DNA from: Paenibacillus sp.
GTDB taxonomy: Bacteria; Bacillota; Bacilli; Paenibacillales; YIM-B00363
Reading direction: 5' to 3'
Length of the DNA: 64,000 nt
NCBI RefSeq assembly: GCF_031177825.1
Contig: NZ_JAPSKE010000008.1
Location: forward strand, 62,001-126,000
The notes beneath the pieces are model-generated. The model saw only the letters and a program-made list of their open reading frames with translations. It searched no databases and was not told where the DNA came from. Below are positions 8,958 to 18,063 of the stretch, piece after piece; within the stretch, counting starts at the first letter, position 1; each line of letters starts with the position of its first letter. The position numbers were made by a program, and so were the translations under genes.

Positions 8958-11396
8958 TTGTCTTTCATGCATCTGGCCGTGGCGGCGCCTTTCGCCTACG
9001 CGGCGATCGTTCCGCTGCTTCATCGGTGGTTCCCGCGCGTACATACCGGATGGTTCGTTCTGCCGTTGCCCGCCGCCTTGTTCGCTTATTGGCTATCTCG
9101 GTTCCCGGGCGTCCGCTCCGGGGTCGACGAGGAGGCTCGGCTTCCTTGGATTCCGTCGTTAGGGATCGATCTTTCGTTTCATCTGGACGGACTCAGCCTG
9201 CTGTTCGTCCTGCTCATTACGGGCATAGGCAGTTTAGTTACGTTGTATTCGATCTTCTACTTGTCCAAGACGAAGGAACGGATCGGCCGCTTTTACGTCT
9301 ATTTGCTGTTGTTCATGGGAGCGATGCTCGGCGTCGTGCTGTCGGACAACCTGATCGCGTTGTATGCGTTCTGGGAGCTGACGAGCTTGTCCTCGTTCTT
9401 ATTAATCGCGTTCTGGCATCATCGGGAGCGGTCGCGGTACGGCGCGCTCAAATCGATGATGATTACGGTGCTTGGCGGATTCGCGATGCTTGCGGGATTC
9501 GTATTGCTTTACGTCATGACGGGTACATACAGCATTAGGGACACGATTCCCCAAGTCGGCGCCCTCGCCGCGCAGCCGCTCTTCTACTGGGCCATGGCGC
9601 TCGTGCTGGTCGGCGCGTTCGCGAAGTCGGCGCAGTTCCCGTTCCATATCTGGCTGCCGGACGCGATGGAGGCGCCGACGCCGGTCAGCGCGTATTTGCA
9701 CTCGGCGACGATGGTCAAAGCCGGCCTTTACCTGGTCGCTCGGTTGACGCCCTTGTTCGGCGGTACGTCGGAGTGGTTCTGGCTGGTGTCGGCGTTCGGT
9801 GTCGCGACGTTGTTCTGGGGCTCCTTCCAAGCGGTTAAGCAAACCGACCTTAAAGCGATTTTAGCGTTTTCCACGGTGAGCCAGCTCGGTTTGATCATGT
9901 GCCTGCTCGGGCTCGGTTCGGCGGCGCTTGCGTTCGAAGGGAAGGTTTCGGACGTGTACGTGCTCGCGATGACGGCTGCGGTGTTTCACTTGGTGAACCA
10001 TGCAACGTTCAAAGGCGCGCTCTTCATGGTCGCCGGCATCGTCGATCACGAGACGGGCACCCGAGATATCCGCAAGCTCGGCGGATTGGCGGCGATCATG
10101 CCGATTACGTTCACGTTCGCCGTCGTCGGAGCGGGGTCGATGGCCGGCTTGCCGCCGTTCAACGGCTTCCTCAGTAAAGAGATGTTCTTTACGGGCGTGC
10201 TGAACGCTTCCCGGATGAACTTCTTTTCGATGGAAGCGTGGGGCGCCTTGTTCCCGATCGTCGCTTGGACGGCGAGCGTCTTCACGTTCGTCTATAGCGC
10301 CGTCTTCGTCATGAAGACGTTCCTCGGGAAAGCGAAGCCGGAGCAGCTGCCGTCGAAGCCGCACGAAGCGCCGCTGGGCTTGCTGCTTCCGCCGGCCGCG
10401 CTGGTTTCGCTTGTCGTCGCGTTCGGGTTGTTTCCGGACATCGCGAGCTATGCCTTGATCGAACCGGCGCTGGCGTCGATCTATCCGTCGCTGCTCGCGC
10501 CGGGCGACGACTTCCATGTTCATATTTCGTTCTGGCACGGCTGGACGGCGGAGCTGTTCATGACGATCGGCGTCGTCGCCGTCGGCTCGCTGCTGTTTTG
10601 GCAATTGCGACGCTGGCTGGGGGTCTACGGCAGGCTCCCTCGGCATTGGTCGCTGAACGCGCTGTACGATCGAGCTCTGGAAGGGCTCGAACGCGGCTCG
10701 GCGCGATTGACGAATGCGTATATGACGGGGTCCGTGCGCCATTACCTTCTATACATATTCACGTTTCTGATCGCTGTCGTCGGATACGCGCTTTACCGCA
10801 CGGGGGCCGTCGGCGCGATAGACCCGGGCTACTCCGGATATGCGCCGATCGGCATCTACGAGGCGATGCTCGTGACGGCGACGCTGCTGGCGACGTTGTC
10901 GGTCCCGTTCGCCCGCTCTCGCATGACGATGATCATCCTGGTCGGCGCGGTCGGGTATATGGTGGTGTTGTTTTTCGTCTTGTTCCGCGCGCCGGATCTC
11001 GCCCTCACGCAGATGATCATCGAGACGGTGTCGGTCGCCTTGTTTCTTCTATGTTTTTACCACTTGCCGAAGCTTCGGAAGGAAACGACCACGCGCCGTA
11101 TCAAGCTGACGAACGCGGTCGTCGCCGTCGGCGTCGGCGCGATCGTCGCGATCGCGGCGTTGGCGGCGAGCGGAACGAGCGGGTTCGAATCGATCGCGGA
11201 CTATTATCTCGAGGAAAGTTATCATCTGGGCGGCGGGAAGAACGTCGTCAACGTCATCCTCGTCGACTTCCGCGGCTTCGATACGCTTCTGGAAATCATG
11301 GTGCTCGGCATCGCGTCGCTCGGCATCTACGCGATGATCAAGCTGCGCGCGCCTCGGCAAGTCGACAGGAAGGGGGATTCGCCGAATGAAAGCTAA
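8958..11396 (+). CDS. mrpA: Na+/H+ antiporter subunit MrpA
   Basis: 812 residues and the largest membrane subunit of the Mrp complex, a multi-subunit cation/proton antiporter related to respiratory complex I. The N-terminal two thirds are NuoL-like, with ELTSLSSFLLIAFWHH, FPFHIWLPDAMEAPTPVSAYLHSATMVKAG and VNHATFKGALFMVAG carrying the conserved charged residues of the proton path. The C-terminal quarter is an MnhB-like domain (about 620-800). TTG 8958 is the start, with GGGAGG (8944-8949) 8 nt before it. First gene of a seven-gene operon. Confidence 0.95.
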   Translation: MSFMHLAVAAPFAYAAIVPLLHRWFPRVHTGWFVLPLPAALFAYWLSRFPGVRSGVDEEARLPWIPSLGIDLSFHLDGLSLLFVLLITGIGSLVTLYSIFYLSKTKERIGRFYVYLLLFMGAMLGVVLSDNLIALYAFWELTSLSSFLLIAFWHHRERSRYGALKSMMITVLGGFAMLAGFVLLYVMTGTYSIRDTIPQVGALAAQPLFYWAMALVLVGAFAKSAQFPFHIWLPDAMEAPTPVSAYLHSATMVKAGLYLVARLTPLFGGTSEWFWLVSAFGVATLFWGSFQAVKQTDLKAILAFSTVSQLGLIMCLLGLGSAALAFEGKVSDVYVLAMTAAVFHLVNHATFKGALFMVAGIVDHETGTRDIRKLGGLAAIMPITFTFAVVGAGSMAGLPPFNGFLSKEMFFTGVLNASRMNFFSMEAWGALFPIVAWTASVFTFVYSAVFVMKTFLGKAKPEQLPSKPHEAPLGLLLPPAALVSLVVAFGLFPDIASYALIEPALASIYPSLLAPGDDFHVHISFWHGWTAELFMTIGVVAVGSLLFWQLRRWLGVYGRLPRHWSLNALYDRALEGLERGSARLTNAYMTGSVRHYLLYIFTFLIAVVGYALYRTGAVGAIDPGYSGYAPIGIYEAMLVTATLLATLSVPFARSRMTMIILVGAVGYMVVLFFVLFRAPDLALTQMIIETVSVALFLLCFYHLPKLRKETTTRRIKLTNAVVAVGVGAIVAIAALAASGTSGFESIADYYLEESYHLGGGKNVVNVILVDFRGFDTLLEIMVLGIASLGIYAMIKLRAPRQVDRKGDSPNES

Positions 11397-11808
11397 CGAC
11401 GTCATCCTAAGGACGACGGCCAAGCTGGTCGTCTTCATCATATTGGCCTTCGCGGCGCATCTGTTTTTCGCCGGACACAACGATCCGGGCGGCGGCTTCA
11501 TCGGGGGACTCATTACCGCATCCGCGCTCGTGCTGCTCGCCCTCGCGTTCGATTTGAAGACGGTGCGCAACGTCGTACCCGTCGACTTCCGCATCGTGAC
11601 GGCGATCGGCTTGCTCGTCGCCGTGCTGACCGGCGTCGGCTCGTTCGCGTTCGATCAACCGTTCCTGAGCCACACGTTCGCGTATAAAGAGCTGCCCTTC
11701 TTAGGGAAGAAAGAGCTCGCCACCGCCGTGCTGTTCGATCTCGGCGTCTACCTGGCCGTCGTCGGCGTGACGATGACGATCATTCTGTCGATCGGGGAGG
11801 ATCGCTAA
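11386..11808 (+). CDS. mrpB: Na+/H+ antiporter subunit MrpB
   Basis: 140 residues with about four membrane segments and the MnhB core AHLFFAGHNDPGGGFIGGL (about residues 25-43), a strongly conserved loop in Mrp B subunits. ATG 11386 lies inside the last 11 nt of mrpA, and AGGAAGGGGG precedes it, so translation is coupled. Confidence 0.95.
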   Translation: MKANDVILRTTAKLVVFIILAFAAHLFFAGHNDPGGGFIGGLITASALVLLALAFDLKTVRNVVPVDFRIVTAIGLLVAVLTGVGSFAFDQPFLSHTFAYKELPFLGKKELATAVLFDLGVYLAVVGVTMTIILSIGEDR

Positions 11809-11809
11809 C

Positions 11810-12148
11810 ATGGAATTCATCATGTCGATCTTGATCGGCGCATTGTTTAGCGTCGGGACGTATCTGATCTTAAGCCGCAGTCTGCTCCGCATCGTGCTGG
11901 GTACGGCGATCTTGAGTCACGGGGTGCATCTGCTGCTGATGACGATGGCGGGCTTGAAGCGAGGCGCCGCGCCTTTGCTCGGGGAAGAGGCGGGCGCATA
12001 CACGGATCCGCTCCCGCAAGCGCTCATTCTGACGTCCATCGTCATCAGCTTCGGCGTTACGGCGTTCTTCTTCGTACTGGCGTACCGCGCCTACCAAGAA
12101 CTGCGGACGGACGATATGGAACTATTAAGGGGGGATGACGATGAATAA
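11810..12148 (+). CDS. mrpC: Na+/H+ antiporter subunit MrpC
   Basis: 112 residues, NuoK-like, three membrane helices. FSVGTYLILSRSLLRIVLG and the motif TDPLPQALILTSIVISFGVTAFF are characteristic of MrpC/MnhC. ATG 11810 starts one nucleotide after the mrpB stop, with GGGGAGG upstream. Confidence 0.95.
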   Translation: MEFIMSILIGALFSVGTYLILSRSLLRIVLGTAILSHGVHLLLMTMAGLKRGAAPLLGEEAGAYTDPLPQALILTSIVISFGVTAFFFVLAYRAYQELRTDDMELLRGDDDE

Positions 12149-13613
12149 CGCGGTCGTCTTGCCGCTGCTCATTCCGCTGCTCGCCGGCGTCGTTCTCGTC
12201 TTCTTCTCGAATGTTCGAGCTCAGCGGACGATCAGCGCCGTCGCGGCGGTTCTGAACGTGGCGGCGTGCGTTTATCTCGCGCAGCAGGTACGTACGGACG
12301 GGATCCAAACGCTGTACATGGGGGGATGGCTCCCGCCGTTCGGGATCGTCTTCGTGGCCGATATGCTGGGAGCGCTTCTTGCGTTAACGTCGGCCGTCGT
12401 TATGGCAGCTTGCTTGTTCTATGCGTTCCGAACGATCGGGGAGGGTCGCGAGAGGCACCATTTCTACGCGTTCGCCCAGTTTCTGACCGTAGGCGTGATC
12501 GGATCTTTCTTGACAGGAGATATATTCAACCTATTCGTCTGTTTCGAAGTGATGCTCATTTCTTCGTACGCGCTCATCGTGCTCGGCGGGGAGAAGCGGC
12601 AGCTCCGGGAGTCCATCAAATACATCTTAATCAACATCGTCTCTTCCATCCTGTTCGTGGCATCGATGGCGTACTTGTACGCGGCTCTCGGCACGCTGAA
12701 TATGGCGCAGCTCGCGGTTCGCGTCGCCGAGACCGGACAGGGCGGAGGGCTTAACGTAGTGGCCGCTCTGCTGCTCGTCGTCTTTTCGCTCAAAGCGGGC
12801 CTGTTCCTATTTTTCTGGCTCCCTGGATCTTATGGGGCCCCGCCTTCGGTCGTCGCCGCCATGTTCGGCGGCTTGCTCACGAAGGTCGGCGTCTACGCGA
12901 TCGTTCGGACGTTCACGTTGATCTTCGCGTACGACCCAGGGTTCACGCAGCCGCTCATCGAATGGATGAGCATCGGGGCGATGACGCTCGGGGCGCTTGG
13001 CGCAGTCGCCTACCGGGACGTGCCGAGAATTCTGATCTATAACATCGTCGTCGCGGTCGGATTGATCGGCTTCGGCTTGTCGGCGGCGACGGAAGCGGCG
13101 CTCGAAGGGGCCGTCTTCTATTTGCTCCACGACATGGTCGCCAAGGCGCTCGTCTTTTTGCTCGGGGGTTGGCTCATGACGCTCGCGGGTACCGAGAAGT
13201 CGGGGCGGATGGGAGGACTGATCGAAAAGGCGCCGGCGCTCGGATGGATGTTCTTCGCGACGGGCATGGCGATCGCCGGCGTGCCGCCGCTCAGCGGGTT
13301 CGTCGGAAAGCTCCTGATCGTGCAAGGCGGTCTGGAAGGCGGGCGCTACATCGGCGTCGCGGTCGCCCTCGCTACAAGCCTGCTGGTGTTGTTGTCCTTG
13401 ACGAGGCTGTTCATGTCGGCGTTCTGGGGCGAGCAGAAGACGGACGAGCCCGCATCCGCCGTTCCGTCGGGATTGCTCGCGCCTTGCGCCTCGCTGCTTG
13501 CGGTCGTCGTCTTGCTGGGCGTCGGCGCGGAATGGGTCAACGCGTACGTTTCGCTTGCGGGCGAAGTGTTGGCGAGGCCGGAGCTGTACATCGAAGCCGT
13601 GTTAAAGGAGTAG
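12141..13613 (+). CDS. mrpD: Na+/H+ antiporter subunit MrpD
   Basis: 490 residues, NuoM/NuoN-like antiporter subunit with about 14 membrane helices; conserved FNLFVCFEVMLISSYALIVLGG, KAGLFLFFWLPGSYGAPPSVVAAMFGGLLTKVGVYAI and HDMVAKALVFLLGG. I take ATG 12141 rather than ATG 12135 because the AAGGGGGG tract ends directly at 12134. The gene overlaps mrpC by 8 nt. Confidence 0.95.
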   Translation: MNNAVVLPLLIPLLAGVVLVFFSNVRAQRTISAVAAVLNVAACVYLAQQVRTDGIQTLYMGGWLPPFGIVFVADMLGALLALTSAVVMAACLFYAFRTIGEGRERHHFYAFAQFLTVGVIGSFLTGDIFNLFVCFEVMLISSYALIVLGGEKRQLRESIKYILINIVSSILFVASMAYLYAALGTLNMAQLAVRVAETGQGGGLNVVAALLLVVFSLKAGLFLFFWLPGSYGAPPSVVAAMFGGLLTKVGVYAIVRTFTLIFAYDPGFTQPLIEWMSIGAMTLGALGAVAYRDVPRILIYNIVVAVGLIGFGLSAATEAALEGAVFYLLHDMVAKALVFLLGGWLMTLAGTEKSGRMGGLIEKAPALGWMFFATGMAIAGVPPLSGFVGKLLIVQGGLEGGRYIGVAVALATSLLVLLSLTRLFMSAFWGEQKTDEPASAVPSGLLAPCASLLAVVVLLGVGAEWVNAYVSLAGEVLARPELYIEAVLKE

Positions 13614-13619
13614 AGACAT

Positions 13620-14096
13620 ATGGCCTTTCAGATCGTATTGAACGGATTGCTCGCGCTCATCTGGATGCTGCTCGCGAACGATATGACGTTCGTCGGTTTC
13701 GTCGTCGGGTACGTCATCGGCATGGCGTTTCTTTTCGCCCTCAGGCGATTTTTCAAAAAACCGTTTTACTTGCGCAAGGTGTGGGCGATCGTCAAATTGC
13801 TCGGTCTATTCCTGAAGGAGCTGGTGTTATCCAATATCGCGGTCATCGGGCATATCGTGCGTCCGAGGTTGACCGTTCGGCCCGGCGTGTTCGCGTATCG
13901 CACCGAACTCCGCTCGGATTGGGAAGTGACGCTCCTTGCGTGCCTCATCACGCTTACGCCGGGGACGCTCACGCTGGAAGTGTCTCCCGGACAAGATACG
14001 CTGTACATTCATGCGATCGACATCGGGGACGCCGATGAATTGAAACGACAAATCAAAGGCTCGTTCGAAAGGGCCATCCGGGAGGTGACGAGATAA
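13620..14096 (+). CDS. mrpE: Na+/H+ antiporter subunit MrpE
   Basis: 158 residues. Two N-terminal membrane helices are followed by a cytoplasmic domain with the family motif LLACLITLTPGTLTLEV (about residues 103-119). MrpE is needed for full assembly or activity of the complex in Bacillus. AAAGGAG lies 9 nt before ATG 13620. The stop overlaps the mrpF start by one base. Confidence 0.94.
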   Translation: MAFQIVLNGLLALIWMLLANDMTFVGFVVGYVIGMAFLFALRRFFKKPFYLRKVWAIVKLLGLFLKELVLSNIAVIGHIVRPRLTVRPGVFAYRTELRSDWEVTLLACLITLTPGTLTLEVSPGQDTLYIHAIDIGDADELKRQIKGSFERAIREVTR

Positions 14097-14392
14097 TGCT
14101 GGACGCCGCTTTGACGATCGCGCTGGCGATCATCTCGTTGTCGGTGCTGGGAGCGATCTACCGCGTGCTTCGAGGCCCGTCCATGCCGGACCGCGTCATC
14201 GCTCTCGACATGATCGGCATTCAACTGCTTTCGATCGTGGCGATCGTATCCATCATGCTCCGTTCGGAGTCGTACTCCGACATTATTTTGCTCATCGGCA
14301 TCGTAGCGTTTCTCGGTACGGTGGCTTTCTCCAAATATATCGAAAGAGGGGAGGCGATCGAATATGAGCGGGACGGCGGGATTGATCGGTGA
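14096..14392 (+). CDS. mrpF: Na+/H+ antiporter subunit MrpF
   Basis: 98 residues, three membrane helices, with the conserved RVLRGPSMPDRVIALDMIG loop (about residues 22-40) between the first two. In B. subtilis MrpF also contributes to cholate/Na+ efflux. The start codon shares one base with the mrpE stop (TAATG). Confidence 0.94.
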   Translation: MLDAALTIALAIISLSVLGAIYRVLRGPSMPDRVIALDMIGIQLLSIVAIVSIMLRSESYSDIILLIGIVAFLGTVAFSKYIERGEAIEYERDGGIDR

Positions 14393-14741
14393 ATGGCTTA
14401 TCGCGGCATTGATTTTACTGGGCGCGGCGTTGTGCGCCGTCAGCTCGTTCGGTCTCATTCGGATGCCCGACGTGTACACGCGCTCGCACGCGGCGACGAA
14501 AAGTTCGACGTTGGGCGTCATGAGCATTTTATTGGGGGCTTTTCTATATTTCCTCATCGAGCATCAGGTGACGAGCGCAAAGATGCTGCTCGCGATCGCC
14601 TTCCTATTCGCCACGGCCCCCGTCGCGGGCCATATGATCGGTCGCGCGGCGTACCGATCGGGCGTGCCGTTGTCGGAACGCTCCGTGCAGGACGACTTGG
14701 CGAAGAAGCTGAAATCGGAAAACAAACGGCCGGGGTCGTAA
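14364..14741 (+). CDS. mrpG: Na+/H+ antiporter subunit MrpG
   Basis: 125 residues, PhaG/MnhG family, three membrane helices, with the conserved GLIRMPDVYTRSHAATKSSTLGV (about residues 30-52). It overlaps mrpF by 29 nt, the longest overlap in the operon. The last gene of a complete mrpABCDEFG set; no clear terminator follows before the safA-like leader. Confidence 0.94.
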   Translation: MSGTAGLIGEWLIAALILLGAALCAVSSFGLIRMPDVYTRSHAATKSSTLGVMSILLGAFLYFLIEHQVTSAKMLLAIAFLFATAPVAGHMIGRAAYRSGVPLSERSVQDDLAKKLKSENKRPGS

Positions 14742-14808
14742 TATCGTTTCGCCGAAATCTCGCCAATATTGTTTTTTCGGATGTCAAACCGCCTTTCCTT
14801 GCATAAGA

Positions 14809-14870
14809 TGTAGTGCACTAGGCGAACGCACAGCGCCCGCGGGCGCTGCGCGTCGCTCGGATACTTACAT
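14809..14870 (+). promoter_or_regulatory. Large imperfect hairpin in the 5' region of the LysM/SafA-like gene
   Basis: A nested inverted repeat: inner CAGCGCCC-GC-GGGCGCTG, extended by ACGC/GCGT and GCG/CGC, and an outer AGATGTA / TACATCT pair. No T-run follows, so it is not a classic terminator. A candidate SigE-like -10 (CATAAGAT, 14802-14809) sits at its left edge, with GTCA about 19 nt upstream. A leader structure or an operator are both possible. Confidence 0.45.
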
Positions 14871-14895
14871 CTCAACTAGGAACAGGAGGGGACCT

Positions 14896-15978
14896 ATGAA
14901 ACTCCATATCGCGAAAGACGGAGATTCGATTAACGCCCTGTCGGAAAAATACGGCGTCGCGCGGGAGCGTATTCTCGCGGCGAATCCGCAGCTCGGGGGA
15001 ACCGAGGCGCTTGCGCGAGGCGCGAAAGTGAAAATCCCGACGGGGCCGGTATTCATGTCGGCGTCCGGCGGAGCGCGGCAGCCGGAGCCGATCGCGCCGT
15101 ACGCCGCCGCGGCGTTCGCGGGGCACCGCCAAGAAACGCAAGCGCAGGCCGCCGCCGAACCGGCGGCGGAGCTGCCGGAACCGACCTTGCCGACGACGAC
15201 CGCGTCCATGCCGACCGTGTCGACCTTGCCGACCGTGCCGTCCGCCCCGCCGATCGCGTCGATGCCGTCGGTGCCGACGGCGTCGAACGCGCCGACGGCG
15301 GCGTCCGCGCCGGCGATGAATTCGGCGTCGCCGACGATCTCCCCCGCGGGCTCGGAGTCGCTGCCGTCTTACTATAAGACGGAGCCCGCCGTCGGCGACC
15401 AATCGCCGCTGCACGTGCAGTGGAGCGGCATGAACGACGGCCCCGCGGCGGAGCATCCGTTCGCGCCGCTGCCTACGCCGGTCGTGCCCGCGGGCGCGCC
15501 GACATTCTATCCGGGGCCGTTCGGCTACGGCCACGTGCCGGCCGCGCCGCCGTACGGCGCCTTCGGCCCGACGGATCCGTCGGCGTTCGCGACGTACGGC
15601 GCCATCCCGGAGCCGTTCCCGTCGCCGTTCCCATCGCCGTTCCCGCCGCCGTTCCAGGGGCACCCGTCGCCGGCGTCGCACGATTGCGGCTGCGGCGGCC
15701 CGGCCGTCTCGCGCCTGCCGTACGCGCTGCCGCTCCGCGGCGGCGAAGAACGCGCCTACGCGAGCGCGGCGCAAGGGCAAGCGCCCGAAGCGGCGCCGAC
15801 GGCCGGGACGGCCGAGACGGCTCCTCCTGCCGCGAAGGCCGAGGCGAAGAAAGCGCGCTCCCGCAAGAAGAACGCGTGCGTCTCCTCCAGCGACGATCTG
15901 CTCCGCTCGTTCTTGAAGCGCGCGAGCGGCGTCCGCCGGTCGTCGCGCCGGAAGTCGAGGCCCTGGGTGAACGACTGA
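14896..15978 (+). CDS. safA: LysM-domain spore coat assembly protein (SafA-like)
   Basis: 360 residues. An N-terminal LysM domain (about 2-50: HIAKDGDSINALSEKYGVARERILAANPQL and ending KVKIP) binds peptidoglycan-type glycans. The rest is low-complexity: an Ala/Pro/Thr/Ser stretch (about 60-165), a Pro-Phe tract with PFPSPFPSPFP (about 238-256), a DCGCGG motif (near 259) and a basic tail ending SRRKSRPWVND. SafA in B. subtilis directs inner-coat assembly; the LysM start, the composition and the position between pheA and bofC fit an orthologue although the body is not alignable by eye. AGGAGGGG precedes ATG 14896. Confidence 0.75.
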   Translation: MKLHIAKDGDSINALSEKYGVARERILAANPQLGGTEALARGAKVKIPTGPVFMSASGGARQPEPIAPYAAAAFAGHRQETQAQAAAEPAAELPEPTLPTTTASMPTVSTLPTVPSAPPIASMPSVPTASNAPTAASAPAMNSASPTISPAGSESLPSYYKTEPAVGDQSPLHVQWSGMNDGPAAEHPFAPLPTPVVPAGAPTFYPGPFGYGHVPAAPPYGAFGPTDPSAFATYGAIPEPFPSPFPSPFPPPFQGHPSPASHDCGCGGPAVSRLPYALPLRGGEERAYASAAQGQAPEAAPTAGTAETAPPAAKAEAKKARSRKKNACVSSSDDLLRSFLKRASGVRRSSRRKSRPWVND

Positions 15979-16105
15979 TCCGGAGCCGAAGAAGCCCATC
16001 CGACGAAGGACTCGACGAAGCGTTCGGCGTATAGTCCCTACCGCCGCTGGCTAGAATAGGGAATAGAACCGATCGCAGCATTCGTCAGGGGTGAACGTAA
16101 GTTCA

Positions 16106-16756
16106 ATGGGCTTCTTCGGTCATATGAAAAAACGGCTCAAAAAACGATTCCGCGTCGGTCGCCGCTGGCTTGCCTTAGGCATGCTCGCGCTGGCCGCGGG
16201 AATCGCATGGATATACGCGGACGCCGGTCCGAAGCTTGGGGCGCCGGGGAACGGGGACAGCCTGTCCGTCTTCTCGTTCCGCGAGAAGGCGCCGGCTTCG
16301 CCGAGCGATCTCGTGCGCGAGGCGTCGGTGACGGTGCGGCGGCTGTACGTGTGCGGCGAGGAGGACCAGCCGCTCGGCGTCCTGCCGCCGGAGCGGATCG
16401 CCGAGCTGGCGTCGGCGCACCCGGAGTGGGAGTTCGGCGCCGCGAACGACGGCGCGGTCGTCTTCACCGAGCATGTGGACGATCTGTCCGAGGCGTGCAA
16501 GCGGAACGCCTACATCGGGGTCGACGCGGCGGGCAGCTTGACGCTGTACGAGGGTCCGCCGCGGGAAGCGAAGGCGGTCAAGACCTTTTTCCAACTGGAT
16601 GTCGAACATCTCGAGAGCGCGCTGCCGAGCGAGGTCGTCACGCAGCTGCGCGAAGGGATCCGCATTACGGATCTCGCGGATTACAACAGCGTCTTGTCGA
16701 CGTTCAGCGATTTCGCGATCGACGAGACGGAGAAGGTCATGAAGCCGGAAGCGTAA
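16106..16756 (+). CDS. bofC: Bypass-of-forespore protein BofC
   Basis: About 216 residues. BofC is secreted from the forespore and restrains SpoIVB, delaying pro-SigK processing. A basic N-terminus (KKRLKKRFRVGRR) and a single hydrophobic helix (about 24-40) look like a signal peptide or anchor. The beta-rich body has the family features TVRRLYVCGEEDQPLG, HPEWEF and a C-terminal domain (AYIGVDAAGSLTLYEGPP, VKTFFQLDVEHLESALPSEVVTQLREGIRI). ATG 16106 has AGGGGTGA about 11-13 nt upstream; GTG 16091 is an alternative. The location beside ruvCAB is the conserved one. Confidence 0.88.
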   Translation: MGFFGHMKKRLKKRFRVGRRWLALGMLALAAGIAWIYADAGPKLGAPGNGDSLSVFSFREKAPASPSDLVREASVTVRRLYVCGEEDQPLGVLPPERIAELASAHPEWEFGAANDGAVVFTEHVDDLSEACKRNAYIGVDAAGSLTLYEGPPREAKAVKTFFQLDVEHLESALPSEVVTQLREGIRITDLADYNSVLSTFSDFAIDETEKVMKPEA

Positions 16757-16791
16757 CGCGCCGAGCAGGATCATAACGGAATTACCGGAGA

Positions 16792-16825
16792 AAGACGAGA
16801 GGATGGACGCTCTCGTCTTTTTTTT
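16792..16825 (+). terminator. Terminator after bofC
   Basis: AAGACGAGAG / CTCTCGTCTT stem with a GATGGACG loop followed by eight T. Confidence 0.93.
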
Positions 16826-16888
16826 GGTATGATAACCTTCTAGGAATACATATGTTCGTAAGGTTGCAGGACAAGGAGAGAGGAACTC

Positions 16889-17398
16889 TTGCGTATCATG
16901 GGGATCGACCCCGGCCTGGCCATCGTCGGGTTCGGGTTCGTCGATAAGAACGGCAGCAAGCTGTCGCCGATTCAGTACGGCTGCATTACGACCGAAGCGG
17001 ATACGGATCAAGGAGTTCGATTGAAACAAATCTATGAATCTGCGGTCCAGCTCATAGACAAGTATAAGCCGGATGCCGTCGCGATCGAGAAGCTGTTTTT
17101 CAACAAGAACGTGACGACGGCGCTGTCCGTCGGGCAAGCGCGGGGCGTGCTTATCCTGGCGGCCGTGCAGCGAGGGCTGCCGATCGCGGAATATACGCCG
17201 TTGCAAGTGAAGCAAGCCGTCGTCGGATACGGCAAGGCGGAGAAACGTCAGGTGCAGGAGATGGTGCGCATGTTCCTGAACCTCGTCTCGATTCCGAAGC
17301 CGGACGACGTCGCGGACGCGCTCGCGGTAGCCATCTGCCACGCGCATACGTCCACATTCCACGATCGATTGAACGGAAACGGAGTACATAAGCCATGA
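16889..17398 (+). CDS. ruvC: Crossover junction endodeoxyribonuclease RuvC
   Basis: 169 residues, Holliday-junction resolvase. RNase H-like fold with catalytic acids at Asp7 (RIMGIDPGL), Glu about 67 (AIEKLFFNKN) and the pair near 139-142 (DVADALAVAICH). TTG 16889 is the start, with AAGGAGAG about 9 nt upstream; this keeps the usual MRIMGIDPG beginning. It overlaps ruvA (ATGA). RuvC is absent from B. subtilis, which uses RecU, but is present in Paenibacillaceae. Confidence 0.97.
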   Translation: MRIMGIDPGLAIVGFGFVDKNGSKLSPIQYGCITTEADTDQGVRLKQIYESAVQLIDKYKPDAVAIEKLFFNKNVTTALSVGQARGVLILAAVQRGLPIAEYTPLQVKQAVVGYGKAEKRQVQEMVRMFLNLVSIPKPDDVADALAVAICHAHTSTFHDRLNGNGVHKP

Positions 17399-18042
17399 TC
17401 GATTTTTTACGGGGCAAACCCGTCGTCGTCGATACCGATTTCGTCGTGCTCGACGTGCACGACGTCGGGTATCGCGTCTTTTGTCCGAACCCGTACGCGT
17501 TCGCCGGCAAGGCGGACCAGACGGTTACGTTGTTCATCCATCATCACGTTCGCGAGGACGCGGTGCAGCTGTTCGGCTTCGCCACGCGAGAGGAGCAGGC
17601 GTTATTCCGCAAGCTTCTCGACGTGACGGGCATCGGTCCGCGCGTCGCGGTCGGCGTCTTGTCGGGGGGCGCGCCCGAGCGGATCGTCGCCGCCATTCAG
17701 AGCGACGATCTGACGTTCCTGACCCGTCTGCCGGGCATCGGCAAGAAGACGGCGCAGCGCATCGTGTTGGATTTGAAGGATAAGCTGGACGGCATCGGCG
17801 TCCCCGTCGCGCTCGGCGTAGGCGCGGCCGGCTCGGCGGGCGCGGAAGCGGCCGCTTCGACCGGCGCGGGTTCGGCCGGCATATCCGTCGCCTGGCGGGA
17901 AGCGAAGGATGCGCTCATGGCGCTCGGCTATACGGACGCCGAGACGGAACGCGCTTGGCGCGACGTGAAGGCGAAGGCCGGCGAAGGCGACGGCGCGGAC
18001 AAGCTGATCAAGCTTGCGCTGCAGTCGCTCTACCAGGCGTAA
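17395..18042 (+). CDS. ruvA: Holliday junction branch migration protein RuvA
   Basis: 215 residues. OB-fold domain I (1-62), two helix-hairpin-helix motifs (LLDVTGIGPRVAVGVL, about 77-92, and RLPGIGKKTAQRIVLDLKDK, about 112-131), a flexible Ala/Gly-rich linker (about 138-165) and domain III (AWREAKDALMALGYTDAETERA), which contacts RuvB. ATG 17395 overlaps the ruvC stop. Confidence 0.97.
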   Translation: MIDFLRGKPVVVDTDFVVLDVHDVGYRVFCPNPYAFAGKADQTVTLFIHHHVREDAVQLFGFATREEQALFRKLLDVTGIGPRVAVGVLSGGAPERIVAAIQSDDLTFLTRLPGIGKKTAQRIVLDLKDKLDGIGVPVALGVGAAGSAGAEAAASTGAGSAGISVAWREAKDALMALGYTDAETERAWRDVKAKAGEGDGADKLIKLALQSLYQA

Positions 18043-18063
18043 TACACGGAAGAGAGGGCAACC

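Noticed and set aside
14831..14848. Terminator for mrpG
   Set aside because: The hairpin is strong but is not followed by a T-run and lies directly ahead of the safA-like start, so it is treated as a leader element.
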